Of a stretch of 8,827 nt of DNA, positions 1 through 6,904 are shown piece by piece (the first letter of the stretch is position 1; every line of letters begins with the position of its first letter). The position numbers were made by a program, and so were the translations under genes. The notes below the pieces were generated by a model. It had not been told where the DNA came from and ran no database searches. It saw nothing but the letters and a program-made list of their open reading frames with translations. Origin of the DNA: Candidatus Zixiibacteriota bacterium. Its GTDB lineage: Bacteria; Zixibacteria; MSB-5A5; GN15; JAAZOE01. Location of the stretch: the NCBI GenBank assembly GCA_028700875.1, contig JAQVRW010000107.1, positions 1 to 8,827 on the forward strand. The letters are read 5' to 3'.

Positions 1-127
1 CTGATATTCGGGTAATGGATCGAAGATCATCTTCCCGATCAATACGGAATCGTGCGGGCTTGCGTCGATAACACGCTTATGATGATAACACAGAACCGGA
101 TGATTTATGTCGGAATCGGAGCAGGCG
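1..127. repeat. Direct repeat, copy 1 (127 bp, identical to 1251-1377)
   Basis: Bases 1-127 match 1251-1377 without a mismatch, at an offset of exactly 1250. The repeat lies inside the two paralogous lipoprotein genes and encodes residues 21-62 of each, starting at the last base of codon 20. It may extend beyond the left edge. Confidence 0.95.
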
Positions 128-186
128 GTTATTCCCGTGCCGAAAACGCAAAACACTCCTATTATCACCGCATATGATTTGAGCAT
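1..186 (-). CDS. Tandem paralogue of the neighbouring lipoprotein, N-terminal 62 residues only (runs off left edge)
   Basis: The reading frame is open from an ATG at 186-184 to base 1, so the gene continues beyond the window. The product begins MLKSYAVIIGVFCVFGTGIT and reaches a lipobox-like I-T-A-C with Cys22, followed by SDSDINHPVLCYHHKRV. This suggests a lipoprotein exported by Sec and lipidated at Cys22; Ser at +2 would allow outer-membrane sorting under the E. coli Lol rule. The start codon shares one base with the TAA stop of the upstream copy (TAATG), and no good Shine-Dalgarno is visible before it, so translation probably depends on coupling. Residues 21-62 are identical to the upstream copy, and the DNA of bases 1-127 is identical to 1251-1377. 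The signal-peptide DNA is only about 64% identical (21 mismatches in 59 by hand alignment). Function unknown. The true length cannot be judged because the gene is cut, possibly at a contig end. Confidence 0.75.
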   Translation of the reverse strand, partial: MLKSYAVIIGVFCVFGTGITACSDSDINHPVLCYHHKRVIDASPHDSVLIGKMIFDPLPEYQ

Positions 187-1436
187 TATTGTTGCCAACC
201 GGTTTTCATGGGCGCAACTTCTACCGGTTTACGGCCGTAATTCATGACCTTATCGAACCCCTCACTGTTGTATGATTTCCATTCCTTCCGAATTGCCGGC
301 AATCCGCTGACCCAGGCAACCCGCGGATCCATTTGTTGTTGAATCAGCCACCGTTTCGAATCATTCCATTTGCCCGCGCGATCGTATCTTCCCTTATCTG
401 AAGGAGTTTGGTCAGTAATAAAAAGCAATGTCATATCCCGGTCATATCCGATGTAAAGAGGCAAATAGGTGCCGATTTCATCCAGTTCGGGGTAACCGAT
501 AGGCCCGTCGCTTTTGCCATAGTCGGGGTTGAAAGTCTGGAAATGCAGAGACACTCGCGAAATACCCGATTGAGTGACTCGATACCAAAGAGAGAACTCG
601 ATGGTATCCCGGGGTGATACCGGATGAATTACGCTGGGTGATACGTCCTTTATGATAACGTCCTCGCTTCGGTTCACCTGAAACCCAATTCCAGCATCGA
701 ATTGAAAATAGGGCGAAACCCGGCAGGTAATTTTACGGTATCCGGAATCATCCGGTTGCGTATAGACAATCCCTTCAATGGCAAACCGTGGAAGGGCTGG
801 ACGGCCCGTTGGATTCGGGCCGGCCAAGTCTGCCTGGAACTTAGGATCACGGAAAAACAGCAATGATTCGGCCATTACCTCCGGCAGAGGCCCGAGAAAC
901 GTGGCATACGGTTGATTCGTCGCGGGGGAATTCATGGCGGTGGTTTGGCCATTGGGGCCCAGCACAAACGCAGTCCGCAAACTGGCCCGCGAAATCTCGC
1001 GGGGAACGAGCGAATCACCCTCCGGAAACATAACCGGCTCGCCGGCATACAATCGAAGATCAACAATCCCAACCGTAAGCGGAGTGATGGTCAATTCCGC
1101 CCGAACCGTATCGCCCTTATGAATCGGCGCGTGCCAAACAGGGAGCGGGCGCGAAAGCTGGTAATTCCACACGGGCCCCTCAACCCGCAGATTCAGGTTT
1201 TTGGTTATTTCCCGGTCACAATACCATTCGACCAGCACCTTCGATGGTTTCTGATATTCGGGTAATGGATCGAAGATCATCTTCCCGATCAATACGGAAT
1301 CGTGCGGGCTTGCGTCGATAACACGCTTATGATGATAACACAGAACCGGATGATTTATGTCGGAATCGGAGCAGGCGATGGTGCTTGCGCCGATGATGCA
1401 AAACGCCCCTATTATCGCTACTAATGTCCTGACCAT
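186..1436 (-). CDS. Putative lipoprotein with two similar beta-sandwich-like modules, function unknown
   Basis: This 416-residue protein has a basic N-terminus, a hydrophobic stretch (about residues 5-20) and a T-I-A-C lipobox-like site at Cys22; Thr at -3 is not the usual Leu. I chose the ATG at 1436 rather than the GTG three bases upstream for two reasons. A GGGGAGG Shine-Dalgarno (1444-1450) sits 7 bases before the ATG, and the start aligns exactly with that of the downstream paralogue. The mature part is rich in beta-type sequence. Two stretches, about residues 66-130 and 235-299, look like repeats of one module: each ends in a P..(G/R)DT(V/I)...L.....(V/Q)(S)GI..(V/L).L pattern. The C-terminus (about 340-416) is charged and Trp-rich. 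The start overlaps the stop of the metallopeptidase gene by one base (TGATG) and the stop overlaps the next paralogue (TAATG), so the three are co-translated. I do not recognise the family. A cell-surface partner or substrate binder of the peptidase is only an inference from the operon. Confidence 0.8.
   Translation of the reverse strand: MVRTLVAIIGAFCIIGASTIACSDSDINHPVLCYHHKRVIDASPHDSVLIGKMIFDPLPEYQKPSKVLVEWYCDREITKNLNLRVEGPVWNYQLSRPLPVWHAPIHKGDTVRAELTITPLTVGIVDLRLYAGEPVMFPEGDSLVPREISRASLRTAFVLGPNGQTTAMNSPATNQPYATFLGPLPEVMAESLLFFRDPKFQADLAGPNPTGRPALPRFAIEGIVYTQPDDSGYRKITCRVSPYFQFDAGIGFQVNRSEDVIIKDVSPSVIHPVSPRDTIEFSLWYRVTQSGISRVSLHFQTFNPDYGKSDGPIGYPELDEIGTYLPLYIGYDRDMTLLFITDQTPSDKGRYDRAGKWNDSKRWLIQQQMDPRVAWVSGLPAIRKEWKSYNSEGFDKVMNYGRKPVEVAPMKTGWQQ
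1251..1377. repeat. Direct repeat, copy 2 (127 bp, identical to 1-127)
   Basis: This is the second copy of the 127-base block, inside the complete lipoprotein gene. Identity stops abruptly at 1378. The remaining 59 bases up to the start codon are only about 64% identical to the matching part of the other copy. Confidence 0.95.
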
Positions 1437-3571
1437 CACTCAACCTCCCCGGTTTTGATTCCCGCTTTGTCCGGACAGCAAGGCGCCGGGCCATGTCTGA
1501 ATATATAGGCGATAACATATACTGCGTCACCCACGCTTATTCTGCCGTCGCAGGTGGCGTCCGCCGCATCGAGATTCGGCGGGATTGGACCACCCTTGAA
1601 GATATAATTCACAACATAGACGGCGTCGCCCACATTTATGACCCAGTCGCCGTTGGCGTCCCCGCAAACGTACTCTCCACAATATATCAATTGACTCACA
1701 TCCACCTTATTTTGCGACAGCAGTTGACAGAAACGTGCAATCCGGGTTGCTCCATCCGCATCGCCGGCCATGGCGTCGGACATGTGGCGATTCGCGTACT
1801 GGAGAATGGAAATAGGATCATATGTTGCCCCCATCGCTGAGTAGATATCCGTAAAACTCTCCCGCAAGGGATCGCCGTCATCGCCGCCGTACGGGGAATA
1901 CGTGTCATACAAATCATAAAGGACTGTGGCCACGGCGCCTTCCTCATTCTGCCCCTCTCCCGTAATGTAATCATCCAGCCAGTCATTGTGCTCTATATTA
2001 TTTGAATCCAAACATGCGAAATCGAATCTACCGCACTCCTGGCTTATAAAAGTCCACGCGTTCGTCGATGGCACAATGGCTTGCAAAAACCCGGCCGAAC
2101 CTTCGATAAACGCACAAATTTCATATTCCGGGAACATACCCGGACCATGAATGCCGCATCCGGGGTGTTCCGCGCCCATTTCCTCAACCATGTCATAATA
2201 GACCGCGTGCGCCAACTCGTGCATGACCCTCCGATCATAATATAGGCTCGTGTCGATGTTTTTGCCAAGCCTGATCAACGGGATTCCACCTTCACCTCCA
2301 AAACAGTTGTATTGGTTTCCGATACTAAATTGAAGATACGGCAGGGCGTAGGGATGCCCAAGGCGACCGGAAATGAAGGAATTGAAATCTTCGATACCGA
2401 AAATCCCATTGGCCCCAGTGTTAAAAATGGTATCCTTGGTTCGATCTCTACTGTACCAATACGGCGCAAACACGATTGGTGAACTGAAGTAGGCTGGTTC
2501 GTTATAATCGCCAGATTCCATATAGGCTGGATTGCTTGTGCTGCTATCGTATACCATCGCAAATGATTGCTTGTCCAAATAGGCGGAAAGGTAGAAGTAA
2601 TCACGCAATATGCTATAGGGCGTCCAAAATTCGAAATAGCCGGGTTGAGAACCCTGTTGGCGGGTAATCGCCTCATAACTATACGGACCGGGAAACACAT
2701 GCGCATAAACCGGCATCCCATTAATGCCCCGACTAACATCGGCACCGGCATTCCAGTCAAAACCTTGCAGGTGTCCGTTAATATGATGTGCCCAACCAAT
2801 TTGCGCGACCAAGGAGCAGTTGTTCTGTTCATTGGTTTCGTGAAACAGGTTTGCGGGATCGACACGCGCAAGAATGTTCCATATCTTGCTACAGGCGCTG
2901 TATGGCGCCTTTATCGTGTCCGGACATGAGGTAGTAAGGCTGTATTCCCCGCCGAGATATACGGTGTCCTGAAAACAGGAGTATTGAAGACCGGTGGTAC
3001 TGTCACATTGAATGTCCTTCCCGGCGTACACCGAGAAAGACACTGGATAGGCGTATTCATACTCACATTCGCATGAAGGGATAAAATACTGGGACTGGTC
3101 GATATCTTCATACGGGATAGGGGCTTCGCCGACATCATCGATTACGAAGTATACGCTGGCCCCGGTATCCGGGTGTGCATCTTCGACATGCGGGATTATG
3201 TCAAAGCGGGATACCTGCAAATCGTAATCCGGCGAATCATGGGTAATCATGACTCGGATCTGCTGATCGTCCCACGGCCCGCAACCATAGGTGACAATTA
3301 TGACGAAATACCAGTCCAACGCGGGGAGTGTCGTGTTGAGATTGATTCCCGGCGCCCCTCCTTCGCTACTGGCGATCGGTTCCCCAGCCCAATAATTATA
3401 TACTGTCATGGCACAGTAGACACTATTGGAATCTATCTTGTCTATTCCAATCCACAGTGATCCACTATCGGCAAAAAAATAATAGTATCGGTACACCGCA
3501 TATCCAGATAAGCCGGTCAGTATGGCACGGCGGCTCGAATAGGGCATCGACTCGATGCGCCAATTCTTCAA
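1436..3571 (-). CDS. Secreted zinc metallopeptidase with CARDB-like and dockerin-like domains (main body of a frameshifted gene)
   Basis: The open frame gives 711 residues from a TTG at 3571, but that start has no Shine-Dalgarno and no signal peptide. The true start is probably at 3689 in another frame (see the 3465-3689 entry), giving about 750 residues in all. Numbering here is from the TTG. Residues about 30-110 are beta-rich. Residues 115-260 resemble a CARDB adhesion domain, ending in the typical VDPANLFHETNEQNN turn. The catalytic part holds the zinc motif HELAH at 451-455 with Glu452 as general base. Glu490 in the following IEGSAGF is a likely third ligand, as in gluzincin-like peptidases with an 'EG.A.F' motif. 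A later NEEGAVATVLYDLYD (542-556) is also usual in such secreted zincins. The C-terminus carries two EF-hand-type loops, D638-N640-D642-D649 and D671-D675-D682, each followed by AVYV..YIF: a type-I dockerin-like pair. Many cysteines suggest an extracytoplasmic protein. It is the first gene of an operon with two lipoproteins. Substrate unknown. Confidence 0.85.
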   Translation of the reverse strand: MKNWRIESMPYSSRRAILTGLSGYAVYRYYYFFADSGSLWIGIDKIDSNSVYCAMTVYNYWAGEPIASSEGGAPGINLNTTLPALDWYFVIIVTYGCGPWDDQQIRVMITHDSPDYDLQVSRFDIIPHVEDAHPDTGASVYFVIDDVGEAPIPYEDIDQSQYFIPSCECEYEYAYPVSFSVYAGKDIQCDSTTGLQYSCFQDTVYLGGEYSLTTSCPDTIKAPYSACSKIWNILARVDPANLFHETNEQNNCSLVAQIGWAHHINGHLQGFDWNAGADVSRGINGMPVYAHVFPGPYSYEAITRQQGSQPGYFEFWTPYSILRDYFYLSAYLDKQSFAMVYDSSTSNPAYMESGDYNEPAYFSSPIVFAPYWYSRDRTKDTIFNTGANGIFGIEDFNSFISGRLGHPYALPYLQFSIGNQYNCFGGEGGIPLIRLGKNIDTSLYYDRRVMHELAHAVYYDMVEEMGAEHPGCGIHGPGMFPEYEICAFIEGSAGFLQAIVPSTNAWTFISQECGRFDFACLDSNNIEHNDWLDDYITGEGQNEEGAVATVLYDLYDTYSPYGGDDGDPLRESFTDIYSAMGATYDPISILQYANRHMSDAMAGDADGATRIARFCQLLSQNKVDVSQLIYCGEYVCGDANGDWVINVGDAVYVVNYIFKGGPIPPNLDAADATCDGRISVGDAVYVIAYIFRHGPAPCCPDKAGIKTGEVE
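1444..1450 (-). promoter_or_regulatory. Shine-Dalgarno that fixes the lipoprotein start
   Basis: The minus strand reads GGGGAGG, 7 bases before the ATG at 1436 and only 4 before the alternative GTG at 1439. The site lies inside the last codons of the upstream metallopeptidase gene, as expected for tightly packed, coupled genes. Confidence 0.7.
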
Positions 3572-3689
3572 GATTAATCTTGTTTGGATGCTCGGCGACC
3601 TCAGCGGAGACCATAGTTGAAGTCACTGATAAAGCGATAATGATCAGCAATGATGAGAATACCCTTGTAGAGCAAGAATGAAAGCACAT
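3465..3689 (-). pseudogene. N-terminal signal-peptide fragment of the metallopeptidase gene, out of frame with its body
   Basis: An ATG at 3689 is preceded by a strong AAGGAGGG Shine-Dalgarno (3696-3703) six bases away, and by the best promoter in the window. The product starts with an n-region, a hydrophobic core (FSSLLIIIALSVTS) and a V-S-A cleavage site after residue 29, then EVAEHPNKINLEELAHRVDA. It stops at TAG after 74 codons. The next frame (+1 relative to the ribosome) continues without a stop into the metallopeptidase body. The two frames overlap between about 3571 and 3465. The last possible crossing point is a run of seven T on the minus strand (3473-3479), a classic place for indels, sequencing error or slippage. 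However, the downstream frame already looks protein-like before it (GLSGYAVYRYYYFF), so the lost or gained base may lie nearer 3500-3545. It could be a real null mutation, phase variation or an assembly error; the sequence alone cannot decide. Confidence 0.7.
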
Positions 3690-3695
3690 CGGTTA

Positions 3696-3703
3696 CCCTC
3701 CTT
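3696..3703 (-). promoter_or_regulatory. Strong Shine-Dalgarno for the metallopeptidase signal-peptide start
   Basis: The minus strand reads AAGGAGGG followed by six bases (TAACCG) and ATG at 3689. It is the strongest ribosome binding site in the window. It supports 3689, not the TTG at 3571, as the authentic start of the metallopeptidase gene. Confidence 0.8.
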
Positions 3704-3795
3704 GCCGTTCGATATTTACGGATGCGGAATCCCGATGCGATACCAACGTATCTCTATTTGCCGCCCATTGGACTACTTCTCATAGTGCCAAGTTA

Positions 3796-3824
3796 TTTAT
3801 ACATAATTGGAAATATTTTGTCAA
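3796..3824 (-). promoter_or_regulatory. Sigma70-type promoter of the metallopeptidase-lipoprotein operon
   Basis: On the minus strand a perfect -35 TTGACA (3824-3819) is followed by a 17-base spacer and a -10 TATAAA (3801-3796). The surroundings are AT-rich. Transcription would start near 3789, giving a leader of about 100 bases before the ATG at 3689. The leader holds a small perfect hairpin, GATAC-GTTG-GTATC at 3739-3752, of unknown meaning. No clear operator was seen. Confidence 0.75.
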
Positions 3825-3922
3825 ATCCTTTTTCGTTATTTTTTGCAGGCTTCGCCCCATTCTTCTTAAAGGTCGTATCCTCGATAACTTCCTCTTTTTA
3901 CGTTATGCAGCCCACTTGGTGG

Positions 3923-6505
3923 CTACTTGATGATCACCAGCTTGCCGAGTTGGTCGCCGAACTCCGAGGATACCTGCCATAAATAAATGCCGCTGGTTAT
4001 CGCCTGCGTGTTCCGCGAAATGAGGTCCCAGGTTTCCTGCTGCGATCCGGCGCCGCCGTCGGGACGATCATGCTTGATTTCATCCACCAGATCACCGCTT
4101 AACGTAAATATCCGAATCGTGCACACTTTGGGCAAATTGGCGAAATGAATCTCACGCGCCCATTCGGCCGCCTCGGTCCGGTCGCGGTTTTCATACCCGA
4201 CCCGCGCATACCCGCCGTCGCCGCGGTAGGGATTGGGATAGACCATAACCGCAAGCCCCTCGCGCTCCACGGTCGTCGCCGAGGGCAACGGATATTCCTT
4301 CACAGCATTGAGCAGGCGTGATGATTCCAGCGGCGGCAGGCCGAATGCAAACGCACCATAGTCGAAGGTGGTCACCGAGAAGTTGTAGGGCACCGAGGAC
4401 TGCAGGTTGTCGATGCTGTATTCGTATTCGTAATACCGCAGGTATCCGTCATCGGTCGTATCGGCGGGATCATCGGGCGAGGCGCCGGGATAGACGCGAT
4501 GGATGCCGTCGGGATCGGACAAGTCGGAATAATTCCAATCCTGGGGGACAAAGTAATACGACACCCCTTCGGCGGTGTCGGCGTACTGATGGTTTTCGTC
4601 GTCGTACAGCGCCGGGTCGAAATCGGGGTCGTACATCGCTTTCAACCGGTCGCGGGTCACCGGCGTGCCGGACTGGCGATACGTGCGGTAGAAGTCGTCG
4701 TATCGATACGCCTGGAAATCATCGATATCGTATGTCGCCAAAAGAGTATAATCCGTCTCGCGGTCGCCCTGGGCAAAATAGACGCGATATCCTTCGAAAT
4801 CCCGTTGGCCGGTGAACTGGTCGCGGCCGGTTTCGGAGTCCTGCCCGTTCCAGCGCAGCACGACGCTGCCCATCGCGGAGAAGGTTTTCACCACCGGCGC
4901 GGGGGGAGGCGAGGCCCCTTTGAAATCGGGCAGGCCGTCGCCGCGATAATAGGTTTTGAAAGAATCGATCGGCACGAGAAAAGCCGGGCCGCTGGTGTCG
5001 GGATTGTAGGAGGTCGTGTCCTGCCAGATATAGTTCCAGCAGAAGACGCCGGAATCGAGGTCGCCATCGGTGTCGATCCCGGGGTTGTCGAAAATCCAGG
5101 AGGCCCAGCGGGCATTGAGACTGAGATCATCGAAATTGAGCGTCTGGTGGTAATTCTCCGGCTGGAAGGGATCGAATACGGCGGCATAATCACCCGGGGA
5201 AACATGGAAGCTGTCCCCGGCCAGATACGCGACCGTAAACGGCGCGGTGTCGCCGGGTTGGATGTCGAACGGCCCGAATGACAACAAATAGCGTGTGTCC
5301 TGGCCATCGGCGATATCGACCGCATAATGCGGGTCAGGCGGCGACATGAATCCCTCCGGCGTATGCGAGACGGCCGTGAACAGCTGATCGTAGTCCACCT
5401 CCGGGTGGGACATCATGTAGTACTTGTTCCGATCCCCCAGAGGCGTCCCCAGTTGCGCGCCGAAACGACGGAACGGATCCGAGGCCGTGCCGTTCTGACG
5501 CGGGCCGAAATCGAGGGCGGTGGTGATATCGGATATCCACCAGTTGAAGTTGTAGCTGAAATCACGATTGGGCGCCCGCAGTACCCGCGTGCCGGTGGCG
5601 GCGCGGGTCGAGGTATAATCCCACTTGAGATCAGGCGTCGGGTCGCCGTCATTGTCGGCCACCCAGGCCACGTTGATCGTGTCCATCCATGGGAAATCGC
5701 TCGTGTCGCGGTCGAGGCAGATGCCCGACGCCATTTTCACGGTCTGCGCGAAACCGCAGATATCATCGATGAACCCGGTCAGTTCATTCGATTTGTGATA
5801 CGCAGCGGCATCGACATAGAAACCGAGGAACATATCCCGAATGGGAGTGTCGCCGATGTTGGCGATCTGGTAATCGATGATGACGAAATCCTCGGCGTAA
5901 GCATAACTCCAGGCATAACTGCTCTGGGTCACCGAGACATGCAGAGGGATATGCGGCCGGTTGTCAATCGGGTCCTCGCCCGTCCAGCCGGGATTGACCA
6001 TGGTATCGGTATAGACGCAGATGATATCCTGTTCCGAGACGGCCTCCGGGTCATAGTCGGAATGCGATTTCAAGTTCGACCGCGACCGGATCGCCCCGGA
6101 TGGCCCGGGGGCGGGAAACAGTTCGGTGACCCCGTACCAACCGTCGTTGCCGACCAACACCAGCGTATCATCGCCGACAACCGCTCCGATCCAGAGGGCG
6201 CCGAGGTTGAGGTATTCGATGTTCGAGTGGATAGGGTATTCGCAGGACAGGGCTTCCTCGCCGTCGATAATCACGGAGTTATAGTAACCGTTGCCGATCG
6301 TGCCAAAATTGGAGACGGTCAGGGAGATTCGCCCGACGTTGTGCACGGCGAATTGCGTATTGGGGGTGCCGTCGGATGTGATTTTGAAGGCCGTATGCGG
6401 GGCAACTCCGGCGGGATAGCCAAGGGCCAGGATAGAAGGCGGGGCGCAATAGACCAGCGCGGCGGCCAGAAATGCAGTAGTAAGCCAGGATGTCGCCCTA
6501 TTCAT
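3923..6505 (-). CDS. Large secreted protein with interrupted FN3-like domain and T9SS-type-A-like C-terminal sorting domain
   Basis: This 860-residue product starts at the ATG at 6505. The frame is open up to a TTG at 6583, but that extension is Arg-rich, and the internal ATG begins a proper signal peptide (MNRATSWLTTAFLAAALVYC) with a likely A27|L cleavage. No strong Shine-Dalgarno is visible. The body (about 30-520) is rich in beta strands, Tyr, Trp and Asp and has no catalytic motif I recognise. Residues about 532-720 look like a fibronectin type III fold. It starts at PPPAPVVKTFSAMGSVVLRW and ends at YEYSIDNLQSSVPYNFSVTT, with a long Asp/Tyr-rich insertion. The last 105 residues begin VYPNPYRGD, contain LPKVCTIRIFTLSGDLV and SGIYLWQV, and end GKLVIIK. 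This matches the FlgD-like/type IX sorting domain found in FCB-group bacteria. Likely a surface or released protein of unknown role. It is separated from the next operon by its own promoter region; no clear terminator follows. Confidence 0.88.
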   Translation of the reverse strand: MNRATSWLTTAFLAAALVYCAPPSILALGYPAGVAPHTAFKITSDGTPNTQFAVHNVGRISLTVSNFGTIGNGYYNSVIIDGEEALSCEYPIHSNIEYLNLGALWIGAVVGDDTLVLVGNDGWYGVTELFPAPGPSGAIRSRSNLKSHSDYDPEAVSEQDIICVYTDTMVNPGWTGEDPIDNRPHIPLHVSVTQSSYAWSYAYAEDFVIIDYQIANIGDTPIRDMFLGFYVDAAAYHKSNELTGFIDDICGFAQTVKMASGICLDRDTSDFPWMDTINVAWVADNDGDPTPDLKWDYTSTRAATGTRVLRAPNRDFSYNFNWWISDITTALDFGPRQNGTASDPFRRFGAQLGTPLGDRNKYYMMSHPEVDYDQLFTAVSHTPEGFMSPPDPHYAVDIADGQDTRYLLSFGPFDIQPGDTAPFTVAYLAGDSFHVSPGDYAAVFDPFQPENYHQTLNFDDLSLNARWASWIFDNPGIDTDGDLDSGVFCWNYIWQDTTSYNPDTSGPAFLVPIDSFKTYYRGDGLPDFKGASPPPAPVVKTFSAMGSVVLRWNGQDSETGRDQFTGQRDFEGYRVYFAQGDRETDYTLLATYDIDDFQAYRYDDFYRTYRQSGTPVTRDRLKAMYDPDFDPALYDDENHQYADTAEGVSYYFVPQDWNYSDLSDPDGIHRVYPGASPDDPADTTDDGYLRYYEYEYSIDNLQSSVPYNFSVTTFDYGAFAFGLPPLESSRLLNAVKEYPLPSATTVEREGLAVMVYPNPYRGDGGYARVGYENRDRTEAAEWAREIHFANLPKVCTIRIFTLSGDLVDEIKHDRPDGGAGSQQETWDLISRNTQAITSGIYLWQVSSEFGDQLGKLVIIK

Positions 6506-6541
6506 GTCATGCGCCGCGTAAAATCTCGTTTCCCAAACCCT

Positions 6542-6562
6542 GTGCCCCCGCCCCCCTGGCAC
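6542..6562 (-). other. G-rich leader hairpin upstream of the 860-residue protein gene
   Basis: On the minus strand GTGCC and GGCAC arms enclose a loop of G-runs (six G, C, then further G). The element lies about 37-57 bases before the ATG at 6505, so it would be in the 5' leader. It might affect translation, but it is not a complete four-tract quadruplex. Confidence 0.3.
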
Positions 6563-6724
6563 GTCCCGTGATCTACGGCGCAATATACCGCCCGCCGACT
6601 ATTCCGGCAAGGGAATGAAATTGCCCGGTTGATTTGGGCGAAAACAAACCCGATTTTTCGATCCGTCCGATTGCCGCATGTCGGGCGCAAAACATGTGAC
6701 TTGTAAGCGCCGGGTACGCATTCT

Positions 6725-6751
6725 TTTATATTAATCTATTCCTCCGGGCAA
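6725..6751 (-). promoter_or_regulatory. Weak promoter candidate for the 860-residue secreted protein gene
   Basis: The minus strand has TTGCCC (6751-6746; 4 of 6 to the -35 consensus), a 15-base spacer and TATAAA (6730-6725). The spacer is shorter than the preferred 17. It is the best match in this gap, but the support is thin. The leader would be about 210 bases. Confidence 0.25.
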
Positions 6752-6777
6752 CACCCCCAAACTTTTGGGGCGTGTTG
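6749..6777. repeat. Long imperfect palindrome (13-bp arms)
   Basis: CAACAC-CCCCAAA pairs with TTTGGGG-(C)-GTGTTG: arms of 13 bases with one bulged C (6771) and a very short loop. On the plus strand it is followed by AAAAAG. On the minus strand no T-run follows, so it does not look like an intrinsic terminator for the local genes. It resembles a REP-type or miniature-element end. Confidence 0.6.
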
Positions 6778-6865
6778 AAAAAGTCGTTTCTGGCGTGCCG
6801 GCAGGGTATACATACTCGCAATCGCGAATGGCTGGCGCGATATCATAATATAATGGAATAACTTA

Positions 6866-6885
6866 CCCCACCGCAAGCGGCGGGG
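6866..6885. repeat. GC-rich hairpin (8-bp stem, 4-base loop)
   Basis: On the minus strand CCCCGCCG and CGGTGGGG pair around a CTTG loop, with one G:T (G-U in RNA) pair. It pairs better as minus-strand RNA, where the mismatch becomes a wobble. This suggests selection as RNA in the direction of the local genes, or an orientation-specific intergenic repeat. No T-tract follows. Confidence 0.6.
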
Positions 6886-6904
6886 CACCAATGCGTCGAC
6901 CAAG

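Noticed and set aside
3758..3787. Short leader peptide (ATG AGA AGT AGT ...) in the peptidase leader
   Set aside because: It has nine codons with no ribosome binding site and no regulatory codon run, so it is expected by chance.
3905..3923. Terminator hairpin just after the stop of the 860-residue gene
   Set aside because: AGCC-AC and GT-GGCT can pair with a bulge, but the stem is short and no T-run follows in the direction of transcription.
4318..5281. Overlapping plus-strand open frames of 165 and 260 codons
   Set aside because: Both lie wholly within the 860-residue gene. One is a low-complexity Arg-rich sequence, the other a hydrophobic Val/Ile/Gly shadow. No domain is recognised.
5327..6571. 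A 414-codon open frame on the plus strand
   Set aside because: It is antisense to the well-supported secreted protein gene in GC-rich DNA. Its product is Arg/Gly/Val-rich with no motif, signal peptide or ribosome binding site. It is a codon-position shadow.
6749..6777. Intrinsic terminator
   Set aside because: The hairpin is strong, but a T-tract does not follow on either strand: the plus strand continues with A residues and the minus strand with CCCGGAGG.
6826..6854. Plus-strand promoter with TATAAT at 6849-6854
   Set aside because: There is no -35-like hexamer at the right spacing, and no plus-strand gene follows.
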